A stretch of 64,000 nt of DNA from Phyllostachys edulis (taxonomy: Eukaryota > Streptophyta > Magnoliopsida > Poales > Poaceae): assembly GCA_036346405.1 (NCBI GenBank), contig CM070548.1, positions 68,058,239 to 68,122,238 of the forward strand. The letters are read 5' to 3'. The translations under genes and the position numbers were made by a program. Positions 1-11,890 of this stretch are shown here, piece by piece. The first letter of the stretch is position 1. Every line of letters begins with the position of its first letter. A model generated the notes under the pieces. It did no database searches. It was not told the origin of the DNA and worked only from the letters and a program-made list of their open reading frames with translations.

Positions 1-339
1 GGCACAAGTTGTTGTCCTACATAAATAACCATCAGAAGGGCGGAACTAAGAAAAAAATTACTCAAAAACTTCTTCCCACCTTTTCTTACTTCCATTTTTT
101 CTTGAAGGTCTCATTTCCATACCCTTCTAGTAAGACAAAATTCACGGAACAAATTGACTTCCGATCAAGTGAGCACTTCACTGTAGTTGCACATCAAAGA
201 TAGTGAAGTACTTACACATATGGAACGAGGTGCCTACCGGATGACATATCTTCTGTTTTTTTCTGTTGGAGATTAACTTCGACCACTTTAAAAGATCAAT
301 CCCAAGGAACTGGCCGTCGGAATCGACTAACCAGTCGTT
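1..339. other. Intergenic, nothing recognised
   Basis: AT-rich sequence with one short open frame (9-203) that shows no domain, codon bias or splice context. It may be the interior of the CACTA element whose end lies at 607, because no boundary is visible between the two, but this is inference. Confidence 0.4.
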
Positions 340-607
340 TCTCATTACATACGGTTCTAATAAATAACCGTTTGAGAATTTAGTAATATCACAGATGGTT
401 CTTCAACATGAACCGTCTGTGATACTTCACAGACGGTCTTCAACATGAACCGTTTGTGATATTACCTCTTCACAGACAGTTTTTAGCGCAATCAGTAACA
501 CAAACGGTCGTTAAACCAAAATAGTCTGTGATTGTATTTAATAGTGACGGTTTTAGTAAACCGTCTGTGATGAGGCATCCAGTATTAGTTTTTTTTTAAT
601 AGTAGTG
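340..607 (-). mobile_element. CACTA (En/Spm) transposon terminus
   Basis: The stretch carries repeated subterminal motifs of the type ACCGTCTGTGAT in both orientations and ends at 607 with a motif that reads CACTACTATTAAAA on the minus strand. The first ~45 bases inward from this end closely match the start of the CACTA element at 10935, including ATACTGGATGCCTCATCACA, so both belong to one family. Only this terminus is inside the window; the other end must lie to the left or be lost. No transposase is visible. The left limit is approximate. Confidence 0.7.
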
Positions 608-1227
608 CACTAACAGCGTGGTGAGTAACTACTTGGACTGTAGCTCGTCATATACATAGAAGAAATGTGCATTTCTTTGATACACTTATGGATACTATAT
701 CAAGCTCATGCATGCAGAAAATGTTTGGGTTCATTTTGGCACCGATGAACAGTGAGTCATCTTGACAGTAAATTAGAACTTTTGGTTCTCTCTGACGTAA
801 ATGCTGCCACGATCGATGACCAGGATCTCTGATCTCCTCCAGTACGTAGTCCAAAAGTACACGCCAGGTCGATGGCTCTCTGCAGGGGCTTCGATAATTT
901 GACGAGGACCCGGCTGAATTCCCTTCTTCCCTTTGGATGTATGCACGCAGTGGCACGCTGTGATCCACTTGTGGAAGCCTGCGATGTGCTCTCTGAGCTA
1001 CCACCGACGATTCCCATAGATTTGTGTTCCACTGGACACCGGGCTATCGGAGGAGCTGCCGGGACTGGACTGCATCTCGTCAAGCTTTTGGCGTATGGCC
1101 GGGTATGCACGCACTGGATAGGCCAAACTTGTGGGGTATCAAATCAACTCGGTCTTAACACAGCTAACTGGCTCTAGTTATTCACGTGCTAAAGGACACT
1201 ACTGTCTTTGCCCTGTTCTCATTTGCC
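608..1227. other. Intergenic, unrecognised sequence with overlapping open frames
   Basis: Open frames of about 100-118 codons occur on both strands (872-1177 +, 648-1004 -, 757-1110 -). They overlap, share no known motif and look like chance frames in moderately GC-rich DNA. A decayed gene or retroelement fragment is possible. No gene is called. Confidence 0.35.
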
Positions 1228-1739
1228 GAATTTTTTTTTAATAATATTTTTTTAAAACAAAATTACAAAAATATATAATCGCCCAAAAATTACGAAATGA
1301 GTTCGCATCGCAGGTTGAAATGGCGGCGGGAACTATCGCCATTTCATTCAGCTGGCGATAGGGACCTGACCGCTCTGTCGCCGGTCCAACTACCTATCGC
1401 CGGTTGAAATGGCGACGAGGTTCCTCTCAACCTAATTTGCAAGTCCACTTTACATACTTATGATTTTCATAAATTTTTAACGGTACAAAATCTATTAATC
1501 TCGCAATAACAATTTATAATGATCGTATGTTGTTCTAGTGCAGTGAATTTCTGTAGAATTTTACGAGGACGTTTGAGATATTAATTATTCGTAAGTATGA
1601 AGCTAAGTGATATTACGATGATGCGAATAACACGGAAGAATGGAATGCGAAACATGCTACTAAAAAGAGATTTCGAAACATGAGACTAGCATAATAAGAG
1701 TTGTCCATATATTAATATTTACATGGTATGACTGATATT

Positions 1740-1890
1740 TGAAGGTGGAACGTGTGCGTCTCTGGCCTCCAGAGGTCAACCAACACCGTCGGCCAGCTAC
1801 CGTCGACGGAACGCCTAGACGTACGACCACCACCACGGTCCTGATCATCCTCAAAAGTCGCCTCCACCATCCTCACTAGTGCAAGGAGGC
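1740..1890 (-). pseudogene. Plant mobile domain (PMD/MAIN-like) gene fragment inside the MULE
   Basis: Read on the minus strand, the fragment contains LALVRM followed about 30 residues later by VDLWRPETHTFHL. The plus-strand pseudogene at 61402 has LPLVRM and VDRWRPETHTLHF at matching spacing, which identifies both as the aminotransferase-like plant mobile domain found in MAIN proteins and in many Mutator-like elements. Only about 50 codons survive here, with no start, and the reading breaks after the WRPETHT block. It is best read as a captured or residual gene fragment of the element that carries it. Confidence 0.6.
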
Positions 1891-2244
1891 CTGCCGCTCT
1901 CAATCTGCGTCAAAGCGATTAAGAATAAGCGTGAATGCACGCAAAGTAGTCATCTGCGATTGAGTGTATTAAAACTATCGTGCCTCGGAATCCGATCTGC
2001 GTGCGACCTCCATGCCCTCATAGGCATGCGCATAGCAAACGCAGCGCCAAGCTCAATCGACGCCTCGCCTGCTTTGGGAACGCGGTACTAAGACAGACTA
2101 CGATGATGTGCATCAATCACCGGTCAAGCAACTCATCTTGGCCTCCGTCGCCATATCTACAAATTAAGTGCATACATTGTAAAAAGTACGAAACATGTAC
2201 GATGAACTACACTATACACGTCTCAAATAATATATGATGAACTA

Positions 2245-2870
2245 CACTACGTCGCTATTTTACTTGATTCTATGTCGCAATTCTACTTCATTCTAGTCGC
2301 TATTCTACTTGATTCTAGTCGTTATTGTACTTAATTCTCTTGGATATTACACTTAATTCTATGTTGTTATTCTACATAATTTGGCATCATGTACAAATTT
2401 CTAAAAATATAATGTAATACATAATTTCTATTCTACTTGATTCTATGTCGCTAGTCTACTTCATTCTAGTCGTTATTCTACTTGATTCTATTAGTTATTG
2501 TACTTAATTCTCTTGGACATTATACTTAATTGTATGTTGCTATTCTACATAATTTGACATCATGTACAAATTTCAAAAATATAATGTATTACATAATTTC
2601 TATTCTACTTGATTCTATGTGCAATTCTACTTCATTCTAGTCGCTATTCTACTTGATTCTATGTCGATATTCCACTTCATTCTAGTCCCTATTCTACTTG
2701 ATTCTAGTCGCTCTTTCACTACAATTCTATACATAATTTCGCTACAATTATCTATTCTACTTAATTCTATGTCGCTATTCTACTTGATTCTATGTCCATA
2801 TTCTACTTCATTCTACTCGCTAATCTACTTCATTCTACTCGCTAATCTACTTAATTCTAATCGAAAAATG
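2245..2870. repeat. Minisatellite with higher-order ~172-bp period
   Basis: The array consists of degenerate ~22-bp units based on TATTCTACTTGATTCTATG, alternating with TTCTACTTCATTCTAGTCGC. A longer unit is also visible: ACTTGATTCTATGT recurs at about 2262, 2435 and 2606, a period of 171-173 bp, with the intervening CATAATTTGRCATCATG block repeated in step. It lies wholly inside the 1228-3305 element. Confidence 0.85.
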
Positions 2871-3372
2871 TACCTGCAAGATGACCGGTCTACTAGATCC
2901 ACTGCTCTCTGAATCTATCTCCTCCGCGACGAACGAGCAGCGCTTCACTACCTTTCTTTCTCTTCCTCTCCTTCTCGATTCTGTTTTTTTCTGGAATTAA
3001 AATGAGGTTTGGAAGGATTTTTTCGGCATTTTATACATGGCATACTGTCGCCATTTCAAATGGCGATAGGTTCCTGTCGCCATTTGAAATGGCGGCAGAA
3101 CTTATTCACATTCTATCGCCATTTCAAATAGCGATAGGTAGTTGAACCGGCGATTGGAGGGTCAGCGTTCCTATCGCCAGTTAAAATGGCGATAGGTTCC
3201 TGTCGTCATTTCAAATGGCGACAGGAACTCATTTCTGTAATTTTTTGGGCCGATTATATATTTTTGTAATTTTGTTTTAAAAAATATTATTTTAAAAAAA
3301 AATTCCTCATTTGCGCATGTCGTGTCCTTGTAGGAGATACCAAGAGTATTTAATTTGGGAGAAATAGAACTT

Positions 3373-3659
3373 AGAGTATGTGTAATGGGCTTATGTCAGT
3401 CGTCTATAGTCACTGTCATGTAGAATTTTTGCTGACGTGGATGAAAAAGAATGAAGAGAAAGAAAGATGTTGTCTATAATCCTGTAGCTGACTATAGCAC
3501 TAAAAACAAGAAAAACATTAAAAGATTGTGTGTTCTATAAAGACAACTAAAAAGACAGCAGCTGTTTGTACCATTGTATGAGCTATCTTTAGTGTTGTCT
3601 ATAGATAACATAGAGAGTTACTATAGATATCAACTGTTTGTACTATTGTACATGCCTTA
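3373..3659. mobile_element. Tourist-like MITE
   Basis: An AT-rich ~285-bp block is bounded by imperfect inverted ends (GAGTATGTGTAATGG on the left, GGCATGTACAATAG read inward from the right) with TTA on each side, the usual 3-bp target duplication of PIF/Harbinger MITEs. Internal CTATAGA/TCTATAG repeats favour folding. The inverted repeats are degenerate, so the family assignment is moderate. Confidence 0.5.
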
Positions 3660-3977
3660 AGAAAATTCGGAGAAGTTGATCCTAGTAAATGTGTAACTGA
3701 TTAGTACAGAATTAATAAGTTGGGGAAAGACTGTTGTAAACCATGTGATCTTTTTTACGTCAGCACAAACCATTTTTTCTTCTTTAAAATGTTATGAAAC
3801 CACGCGAGTTGAAGAAGAAGAAGTCCATTAGGGCTTGCTTTATCTTGTTGATGTCAAATGGCGTATTTTGTGACAAGTTGAATCTCGTATAAAAAGTGGA
3901 ATTGAAACAAAATTTATATGATCTAAAAGTGGAATATGAAGGGTCCAACTAATTCGATATATGTAGGCAGTAGGCTA
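3660..3977. other. Intergenic, nothing recognised
   Basis: AT-rich sequence between two MITEs. No open frame, repeat or RNA gene is apparent. Confidence 0.5.
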
Positions 3978-3986
3978 ATCCCAGTG

Positions 3987-4331
3987 GAATTTTTTTTATT
4001 AATTAACCTTTTTTTGAATTTTATTTTAAAGTTAACCCCAGCGCATTTTATTTCCAATTCTGACCCCTTTGGTCACGCCACCACCCGTGGCGTAACAAAA
4101 TAACACTGTCACGCTAGCCCATTTCTAGTCAAACTCTTGTCACGCCATTGGAAGTGGCGTGACACGAAAAAAAATGCTATTTTGGGGACTTATCCTGACA
4201 CGTGACAGTGTTGTTTTGTCACGCCACCATCTGTGGCGTGACCAAAGGGGTCAGAATTGAAAATAAAGTACGCTAGGGGTTAACTTTAAAATAAAATTCA
4301 AAAAAAGGTTAATTAATAATAAAAAAAATTC
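3987..4331. mobile_element. Foldback Mutator-like MITE with 9-bp target duplication
   Basis: This 345-bp element is almost entirely one large inverted repeat. Both ends begin GAATTTTTTTTATTA and continue through AATTAACC, TTTTATTTTAAAGTTAACCCC and TTGGTCACGCCACC. ATCCCAGTG, 9 bp, occurs immediately before (3978-3986) and after (4332-4340). The short spacer contains further TGGCGTGACA/TGTCACGCCA hairpins. It has no coding capacity. Size and target duplication fit a MULE-derived MITE. Confidence 0.85.
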
Positions 4332-4453
4332 ATCCCAGTGTCCTATAATTATACTCCCCCTGTTTTGTTAGGCTCCATCTAGTGGAACAAGATGTTTAGC
4401 ACTTCTCATCGCAAAAGAAAAGAACCAAGAACTTCTTATTAACTAATTTGGTA

Positions 4454-4727
4454 CTCCCTCCGTTCCTGAATAAATATCATTATAGAATTTTCCATAACAA
4501 CCAAGACATCTATACAAATACCATCATGTCCTGCTTTATTCGGTCAGATATTGCTCTTGGATGTTGTGTGTACTCTAGCTCATAGTAGTAAATGAATTTG
4601 GAAATATAAAAGAGAGGGGTATGCAAAGGAAAGAAAAAAAGTAAAAATTTACCTCAAAAATGTAGAATGACATGTATTGAGAAACAAAATTTGAAAGCTA
4701 GAATGACATGTACTTGGGGACATAGGG
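4454..4727. mobile_element. Stowaway-type MITE
   Basis: It starts with the grass Stowaway terminus CTCCCTCCGTTCC and ends with a diverged inverted copy (CTTGGGGACATAGGG), flanked by TA on both sides (4452-4453 and 4728-4729), as expected of Tc1/mariner-derived MITEs. The element is 274 bp, AT-rich and non-coding. Confidence 0.75.
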
Positions 4728-4729
4728 TA

Positions 4730-5011
4730 CTTACATTGCTTATATAATTCAACGCTAAATTGTATATAAGGAAAATCTTAGAACTTGTACCTCAGAAAAT
4801 CTTAGTGCCTGTTTGGATATGTGTGCATTGTGAATTATTTGAGATATACATGAGCAGTTCTTCTTTGCAAGGAATTATTGTTTGTGGTATAAGTTCAAAA
4901 ATTGCAAGCAACTGAATTTACAAAACTCCGTGAGGCCCTGGGTTCCTCCGATAAGTTCTACGCATGTGTGTTTTTTGATGGTGTAAGTATAGTGTGTCCG
5001 CGTTGTACTCT
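4730..5011. other. Intergenic, nothing recognised
   Basis: AT-rich spacer ending at the target duplication of LINE A. No gene is seen. Confidence 0.5.
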
Positions 5012-5064
5012 AAAAAAATTCTAAGTCAGGTACAAACCTCCTCGCGCTCCCTCGAGCCTTCCTC

Positions 5065-7721
5065 TTGTGCCGCTCGCCACTCCGGTGGCGGCGGCCTCCT
5101 GACCTAGCCTACCACCTTCAGCCCCTCTTTAGTGGCCGTTGTCCGCTCGTGACAGCGCACACCGATCCGTCAATGAGTTCCCCTTCCCCAATCCTGGATT
5201 TTAGAGCAGCGGTAATAGGCAAGAAGTCGGAGAAGGAACGTCGGTGGATGGAATCCTCCCTTTCAAGCTCGGATTCGGTGGAGTCTCGGCGCCGCGGGTC
5301 GCTGGTCAGGTCGTCTTCTCCTACACCGGTCGTTTTGGGTCGCCGGTCGCCGAACCCTCAGAGGGTTCACACCCTCGTGACCTCCGATGCCAGAGGCAAG
5401 AATGTCCTCTTCCTTGATGGTGGGTCGTCTACCCCTGCGATGGGAGAGTCTACGGCTAAGCCGTCTGAGCCGGGCGCATGGCAAGAGGTTCGTCCATGGC
5501 GTCCATGGCGCAGGAATCCACCACCTCGTCGTAGGCAAGCCCCCGCGCTGCGGCCGGTTCCGTGCAACCTCCTTGGTACGTGCTTCAACTGCTTTGCCGA
5601 TGACCACGTTGCGGCGGACTGTAGGAACCAAACCCGCTATTTCCGCTATAAGGAGGTGGGACATACATCCGCTCACTACAATAACTCGTCCTGCCTCGGC
5701 ACGACCACCGCCCGTCACAGACCTGCGGGATGCTTTGCTAGCGCGTCTGAGGGGCATCTCCAAATCGACGTCTCGTCACTCGCCAACGGCGGCCTCCGAC
5801 AGTTCAGGTCGTTCTCCGTCTCCTCAGCGTCGCCATCTTGCTCCTCGGGCCACCGAGTGTCTTCTAGTGGCCCTGTCATCTCCGGCACCTGAAGAGCGCT
5901 CCAACCAGCAGGGCGTTAGGGGTCTCCTCCCACCACTCTTCAGAGACATTGACGATGAGTTTCCTCCATGGAACCCTTTTCATTGCCCCGGGAAAGAAAC
6001 CTGTGTTGTCCCCTACTCTCCGGCAATGTGTGAGATGGAGCGATGCTTAGAGTGTGCTCTTATCGTCGCCGGGGGGGGGGGGGAGGGGGGACGAGGCTGG
6101 AGGTCTCAACTCAAGAGGTCGCTAGAGTTTTCCAGGCCGAGAGGGGGTTATCGAATGATAGTTTCTCGGTGCACCCCTACTTCCCGGAGAATTTCCTCGT
6201 TGTCTTCAATAGCCATTATTGCAAAGACCGAGTACTCCTTGCCGGCCCTATCAGGACATCCAGGGTCACTCTTCTGGTACGTCAGTGGTCTCGGTTAGCC
6301 TAAGCAGTAAGCCAGCCTCTCCGCTTCTGGTTGAAGATAAGCCTAGAGGGCCTGCCATTGCACGCTTGGAGCTTGGCCGTGGTGTCGGCCATTCTCTCAC
6401 CTTCATGCTGAATAGAAGCATTCGATGAATCGACAACCTCATGCGCAGACCTTTTGGCGTTCCAGATCATAGTTTGGTCACTAAACCCGAATTTCATCCC
6501 TAAAGAGAAATTTGTGGTCCTGGCCGATCTGGATGTCCTCCCGGATGGGTCCATCTTGGATCATGGGAGGCAGGTCTTTGAGAAGCCTTCCAGCTCCAGG
6601 GAGTTGAGGGAAGCCTTGGGTTATAATGTCATAATCCATATTCACGATGTCGAGGACTTCACCTCCTTGGCCGAGCAAGCAATGGCCTTTGCACCATCAA
6701 GCAACGATTCAGGTTCTGGTGGCCTTCCCCGTGACGACTCTGACAGCTCTGGGCCGCGTCGTTTTTCCTTCCGCACAAAACCAGGGGTTGTCAACAGCTC
6801 GGGCCAGTCTGTCGGAGGTCGGGAAGAAGATATCCAAGGAAGAACATGTCCTGGGAATTCCTTAGCTCCTTCCTGGAAGTTGCCTCCGATGTCAGCAGCA
6901 GGGCCTAGGGCGGTCAGGAAGTCTGTGCCCTTGGGCCTTGTTCTACGCGAAAAAGTGGAAGCGGTTCGAAGCACGCCTTGCCTCCTTAGGCAAGTCTCTT
7001 CAAAGCCTACAAGACCTCCTCCCGGTCACTTGTCGTTTTTGGATTCCCAGTTCGGTGTGCGGAGACCTGCAAAGCACATGCAAACTTTAAATGTTGTGCA
7101 CTACCTTTTAGCCCGGTTCGAGACCCTCGCGGTCTCAGTTCTAAGTCAGTGCTTCTGGCCCCACCTCTAGAGGCTGCTACTCCAGATTGCGTGTCTGAAC
7201 CCGCCATCCCCATGCTCGATGTTGTCGCTCGGCTTTGCTCGCCTCATCCCCCTGTGGTCCCTGCTAGGGAGGCAGCACCGCTCCACGTGGCGCCTGAGGT
7301 CTCCATGGAGGATGGACTTATCCAGAGGGCTTTGAGTCCATCTCTGGGCCACTCACGCATCTTAGAAGGGCAGGCTACTTTCCAGGTTGCATGCCCCATG
7401 CAAGGTCACGTGATCGATCAAAGCCCTCGCAGCCCAGTCATTTCTTGTGGTGAGACTCAGCTGGCCGAAGCCGAATCCCTCTCCCCGAGGACTATCGAAG
7501 ACCGGGACGGCCGGTCTCCTCCTGCTGCCGAAGCACCAGCCGCCACATGTCAGCTCTTATCTTACTCGCGAAGGGCGAAAGCTGACCTGCAGCCTCCACT
7601 CTTGCCTTTGCCGGACATCCAGAGACCGCCCCCTCAGCAACCATTGTCCTTCGCCCCAAGGCGCATCAAGCGTCTAGCCGCCTCCTGCAAGAAAGCTATC
7701 CTAGCCGTAAAGCGTGCCTAG
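5065..7721 (+). pseudogene. LINE A ORF1 (nucleic-acid-binding protein with zinc knuckle), degenerate
   Basis: ORF1 of plant L1 elements encodes an RNA-binding chaperone that packages the LINE transcript. The open frame 5065-5892 (275 codons) is basic and proline/serine-rich and contains a CCHC zinc knuckle, CFNCFADDHVAADC, encoded at 5581-5622. A second knuckle directly behind it has lost cysteines (YFRYKEVGHTSAHY). The frame then shifts and continues as fragments at 6454-7170 and 7149-7721. A G-homopolymer (about 6070-6090) lies near one shift. The extent is approximate. Confidence 0.65.
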
Positions 7722-7942
7722 CTAGTTTTAGCTGGTAAGCTCGGGCTTCTTCCGGGATCCGCTCAGGATGATCACTTGGCTCTGTTAAACTTCACTCGGT
7801 TGTTTGACACAGAGCTCTCATAAGACCACATCATCGCCCTCACGTCATTGTTCAAGATCCCAGTTCTGAAAACCTTGCCTACCAGCGTGGTAGGGCTGGC
7901 AGAGGCAATGTCAGCCCTGGGACCACTTGCAGCCACCTGAGT

Positions 7943-10934
7943 TTGGGGGCTCGGATCCTTGGTCGCCTAGCTCTCTACATGGATGTTTGTAGTATCAACT
8001 TCATTAGTTGGAATGTAAGGGGGCTCAATATGAGGGCCAAGCGTCATGTAATCAGAGAAACGGTGGTTGATACTTGTGCATCGATCGCCTGTATCCAAGA
8101 AACTAAAATCAGTGTCTTCAATTCTGCGCTTGTAATGGAAACCCTCAGGGCCTCTTTTGACAGTTTCTACTACCTTCCGTCTTCCCAGTCGAGAGGAGGC
8201 ATTCTGTTAGCTTGGATGTCCAGTAAGGTTACTTGTTCGGCGCCGAGTATAAGGAACCACTCCATAACAGCAAAGGTTACCCTCCCATGTGGGTCGGAAT
8301 CTTGGCTATCGATAGTCTATGGTCCATCGAAAGAGGCCAATAAATCGGCGTTTCTGCAGGAATTACGTGACATCTAGAACTACATCTCTGGTCCATGGAT
8401 CATTCTTGGAGACTTCAACCTTATTCTGCATGCAAGTGACAAGAATAATGATCGCCTTCACAGAAGGCGTATGGGTAGCTTCTGATGGGTGATTGATGAC
8501 CTAGACCTCAAGGAGATCCACCTCAATGGCAAAGCTTTCACCTGGACAAGCACCAGGGCGAACCCAACTCTAGAGTGCATTGATTGGGTTTTTATCGCTA
8601 CGGAGTGGGACATGATGTTCCTAAACTGCTTCCTTCGAGCCCTCCCCTCCACGGCTTCGGACCACTGCCCCTTGCTGTTCTCAACGGCCTTCTTGAAGGA
8701 ATCAAAGAAACGATTCCGCTTTCAATCCTTCTAGACTAGGGTTGAAGGGTTCATGGAAGTGGTTAAGGAGGCTTGGAAGGGTGTCAATCTTCGGAACAAT
8801 CCCTTTCGACGCCTCCATAGCCTACTCACGATCACAGGCCACGCGTTGCAATCTTGGAGTCAGCGGTAGTGTGGTAGCATTCGTTAGACAATTTGCTTGG
8901 CAAAAGAACTAATCTGTCGCATCGATTTAGCAGAGGAAAAATGGCTTCTTTCTCCATGGGAGTGCTGGCTAAGAATGGAGCTCAAAAAGAAGCTGCTAGG
9001 GTTGTGCTCCTTTGAGAGAACTATTGCTCGCCAAAGGTCGCGTATCAGATGGTTGCGGGAGGGGGACGCAAAATCTCGTTTCTTCCACATACATGCCAAT
9101 CACCGTAGGCGTGTAAACTTCATAGGAAGCCTAAAGGTCGCAGATGGTTGGGTGCACACTCAGAAAGGTTTGGAAGAGGCCTGGAAAATCGGTCACCCAA
9201 ACCCATTCTCTGGATTTCAGTTTCCTAGATCTTCCAGCTCATGATCTGCAGGAGCTAGAGGCAGATTTCACTGAAAAGGAGGTTTGGGAAGCAATCAAGT
9301 CTATGCCATCCGAAAAGGCGCAAGGACCTAATGGGTTCACTGGCTTTTTCTATCAACATTGCTGGGATATCATCAAGCCAGACATAATGGCGGCATTTCA
9401 TGCCCTAGGTCGGTTAGCAGAAAGGGATTTCCATCTTCTCAACCAAGCGTTCCTAACTCTTGTGCCGAAGAAACTTGCAGCTCAGGAACCAAGAGACTTC
9501 TGGCCCATCAGCTTGGTCCACGGTATCTCCAAAATCTTCTCAAAAGTCTTGGCTCGAAGGCTAGCACCGGAGTTGCCGAAGGTAGTAGCACCAAACTAAT
9601 CCACTTTCACAAAAGGTCACTCCATTCAAGACAATTTCTTCTTGGTCAGGCAATCCGCGCGCTTTCTCCACCACCAAAAACAATCGGCTGTCCTTCTCAA
9701 GCTGGATATAGCCCAAGCCTTTGACTCCTTATCCTGGACCTTTCTATTGAAAATGCTACGACACAAAGGTTTTGGCCCGAGGTGATGTGCTTGGCTGTGT
9801 ACCTTATTCAGATCGTCGTCTACCAGGGTGCTTGTCAATGGCCAACAAGGACATCCAGTTTGGTATGGTCGTGGACTGTGTCAAGGAGATCCTCTATCCC
9901 CTTTGTTGTTCATAGTCGCCATGGATGTCCTCAACAACCTATTCAGCGCCACGGAAAATGCGGATTTGCTACATCCGATTGGCGACAGGCAAGGGCTACC
10001 ACACCAGCTTTCCTTATATGCGGACGATGTGGTCGTGTTTGCATCTTCAGCTAGGACAGACCTTCTTACCATCAACGAAATTCTTCAACTCTTCGACGAA
10101 GCTTCGGGCTTGAGAACCAATTTGGCCAAGAGTTCTTTCGCCCCAATTCGGTGTAATGATCAACAAATCCAGCTCACCACCGACTTTCTACACTGCAATG
10201 TTGCTGCTTTCCCCTGCAAATACCTTGGCTTGCCTCTCACCTTGAGAAAACCTTCCAGGGCAGACTTCCAACCTCTCTTGGATATGGTCGCTAACCATCT
10301 TCAAGCTTGGTAGGCCAAAATGCTTTCACAAGGGGGACAGCTTATTCTGGTTCAAGCGGTGTTATCTACGATGTCGGTGTACACTTATGGCTCTTGACCC
10401 CCCCCCCCCTTGGTGATTAAAGAAATCGACAAGAGGCGGCGAGTGTTTCTTTGGAAAGGGTCGCAAAATGTCACGGGCGGGCAATGCTTAGTGGCTTGGC
10501 CTACAGTCTGTCGCCCTCGTCATCTTGGGGGGCTAGGCCTTGCAAACCTGGTCTTGCTTGGACGGGCCCTTCGCATCCACTGGCTCGCTAAGGTTCCATT
10601 GTGCTGAGGCCATTTGGAATTCGCGAGCTCCGCTCAAATGCAAAATCTTCATCTGACTCGCAATCTGCCGTCGTTGCTGGACGGCCGACCGCTTACAACG
10701 TCGTGGGTTGCAAAACTAAGGAGTTTGTGTCTTCTGCGGGCAAGGGCTTGAAACCATCGACCATCTCCTAGTAGGGTGCGCGGTGACAGCACAAGTTTGG
10801 GGGCGCTTCTTATCTAAGGTTGGTCTTAACTGCGCCATCCCCACTGGTCAGGTCACTCTTCAAGATCATTGGATTGCCGCCAGGAACTCTCAACCTAAGC
10901 ATCGGAGGAAGCAGGATATTGATTCTAGCATAAT
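7943..10934 (+). pseudogene. LINE A ORF2 (endonuclease and reverse transcriptase), degenerate
   Basis: ORF2 nicks target DNA with an apurinic-like endonuclease and primes reverse transcription there. The endonuclease start ISWNVRGLN is near 8000, the RT block around QGPNGFTGFFY near 9330, CQGDPLSPLLF near 9880, and an intact catalytic YADD at about 10015. A cysteine/histidine zf-RVT tail begins near 10700, and the final WKERNQRIF-like motif lies beyond the CACTA insertion, after 15075. At least eight frames are needed to read through, and a C-homopolymer at 10399 marks another break. It is inactive, and the 3' end is separated by the transposon. Confidence 0.8.
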
Positions 10935-11235
10935 CACTACTACAAAAAGGATAATACTGGATGCCTCATCACAGACGGTTGACCAAAACTGTCTGTATTA
11001 CATTCAATCACAAACGGTTTTGGTTTAGAGACCATCTGTGTTACTAGCTGCGCTAAAAACCGTCTATGAAGAGGTAATATCACAGACGGTTCATAACTAA
11101 AACCGTCTGTGATAATTCTACATATCACAAACGGTTTTCAATAAATAACCGTTTGTGAAACCTCATAGACGGTTCTTAACAATAATCGTCTGTGATATTA
11201 CTACATATCACATATGGTTTTTGTTATAATCGTCT

Positions 11236-11890
11236 ATGATAATATCGCTACAGCTCCAAAGCCCGATGAGTTTCTTCGTCGCCGATGCATCGCCTCTTCG
11301 TCGCCTCAATATGCCGCTTCGGCTCCCCGATGCGTCTCTTCGTCTCACGCTCCAAATTTATTCCATGTTTTATATAAAGGATCATCCACTATCGAAGATG
11401 ATCATCCCCACATATATAACAGAAATGGCTGCCTCTTTTGTTTCCTTGTCGCCGGCATTGATGGCCTACCTGGTCGTACTGTACAAGCACCTCTCTCGCT
11501 GTACGTTGGCGGATGCTGCGGAAGAACACTGTTTCAACAGTGTCTTCACTCCTTTGTCCGAGAATTTACCGGAGCAGGTGACGGCCACCTTCCGCTGTCT
11601 TGACATCCTCCTCCGCCGCGTCTTCTAGGTGATCTCCTACTTTCAGCGAGTTTACCGCGTCATCGATGTGGTCCTCCATAACGACGTTGCACGTCTCCAG
11701 GAGGCTTCTTTGTCACTTGGGGCCCTTAATCAAATCAAGGCGGCGCATCGAGTCGACTAGGCCGAGACCTCTCAAGCAAGGGAAGAGAGCCTATGGGCTC
11801 AATTATTCTTGGTTCAACAAATCCAAGGGTCTTGAGAGACACTCAAAGCAGCGTGTCGGTGGGTGGACGATTTCAGGCTTCGTTCGATCA
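11236..11890 (+). pseudogene. Unrecognised open-frame region inside the CACTA element
   Basis: An open frame of 130 codons (11236-11628) is followed after a stop by readable sequence to about 11890 containing RVYRVIDVVLHNDVARLQE and LGALNQIKAAHRVD. Composition is less repetitive and more GC-rich than the rest of the element, as expected of a captured host gene piece, but no family is recognised. It could equally be degenerate transposon-specific protein. No function is proposed. Confidence 0.35.

Larger units (their letters stand above)
1228..3305. mobile_element. Mutator-like element with long inverted repeats and a captured plant-mobile-domain fragment
   Basis: The left arm (about 1228-1440) and right arm (about 3050-3305) are inverted copies of each other. 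Both start GAATTTTTTTTT, share a TTACAAAAATATATAATCG-like stretch and contain repeated hairpin modules around TGGCGATAGG. CTCATTTGC, 9 bp, flanks both ends (1218-1226 and 3306-3314, one base of slippage), the duplication length expected of Mutator-like elements. The interior has a minus-strand piece resembling a plant mobile domain (about 1740-1890) and a minisatellite (2245-2870). No transposase is present, so it is non-autonomous. A similar single arm occurs at 38140-38290. Confidence 0.75.

Noticed and set aside
9..203. 64-codon ORF at the window start
   Set aside because: AT-rich, no motif, and no supporting splice or promoter signal.
608..1227. Gene on either strand
   Set aside because: Several overlapping frames of about 100 codons exist, but none shows a recognisable domain. 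Left as unassigned sequence.
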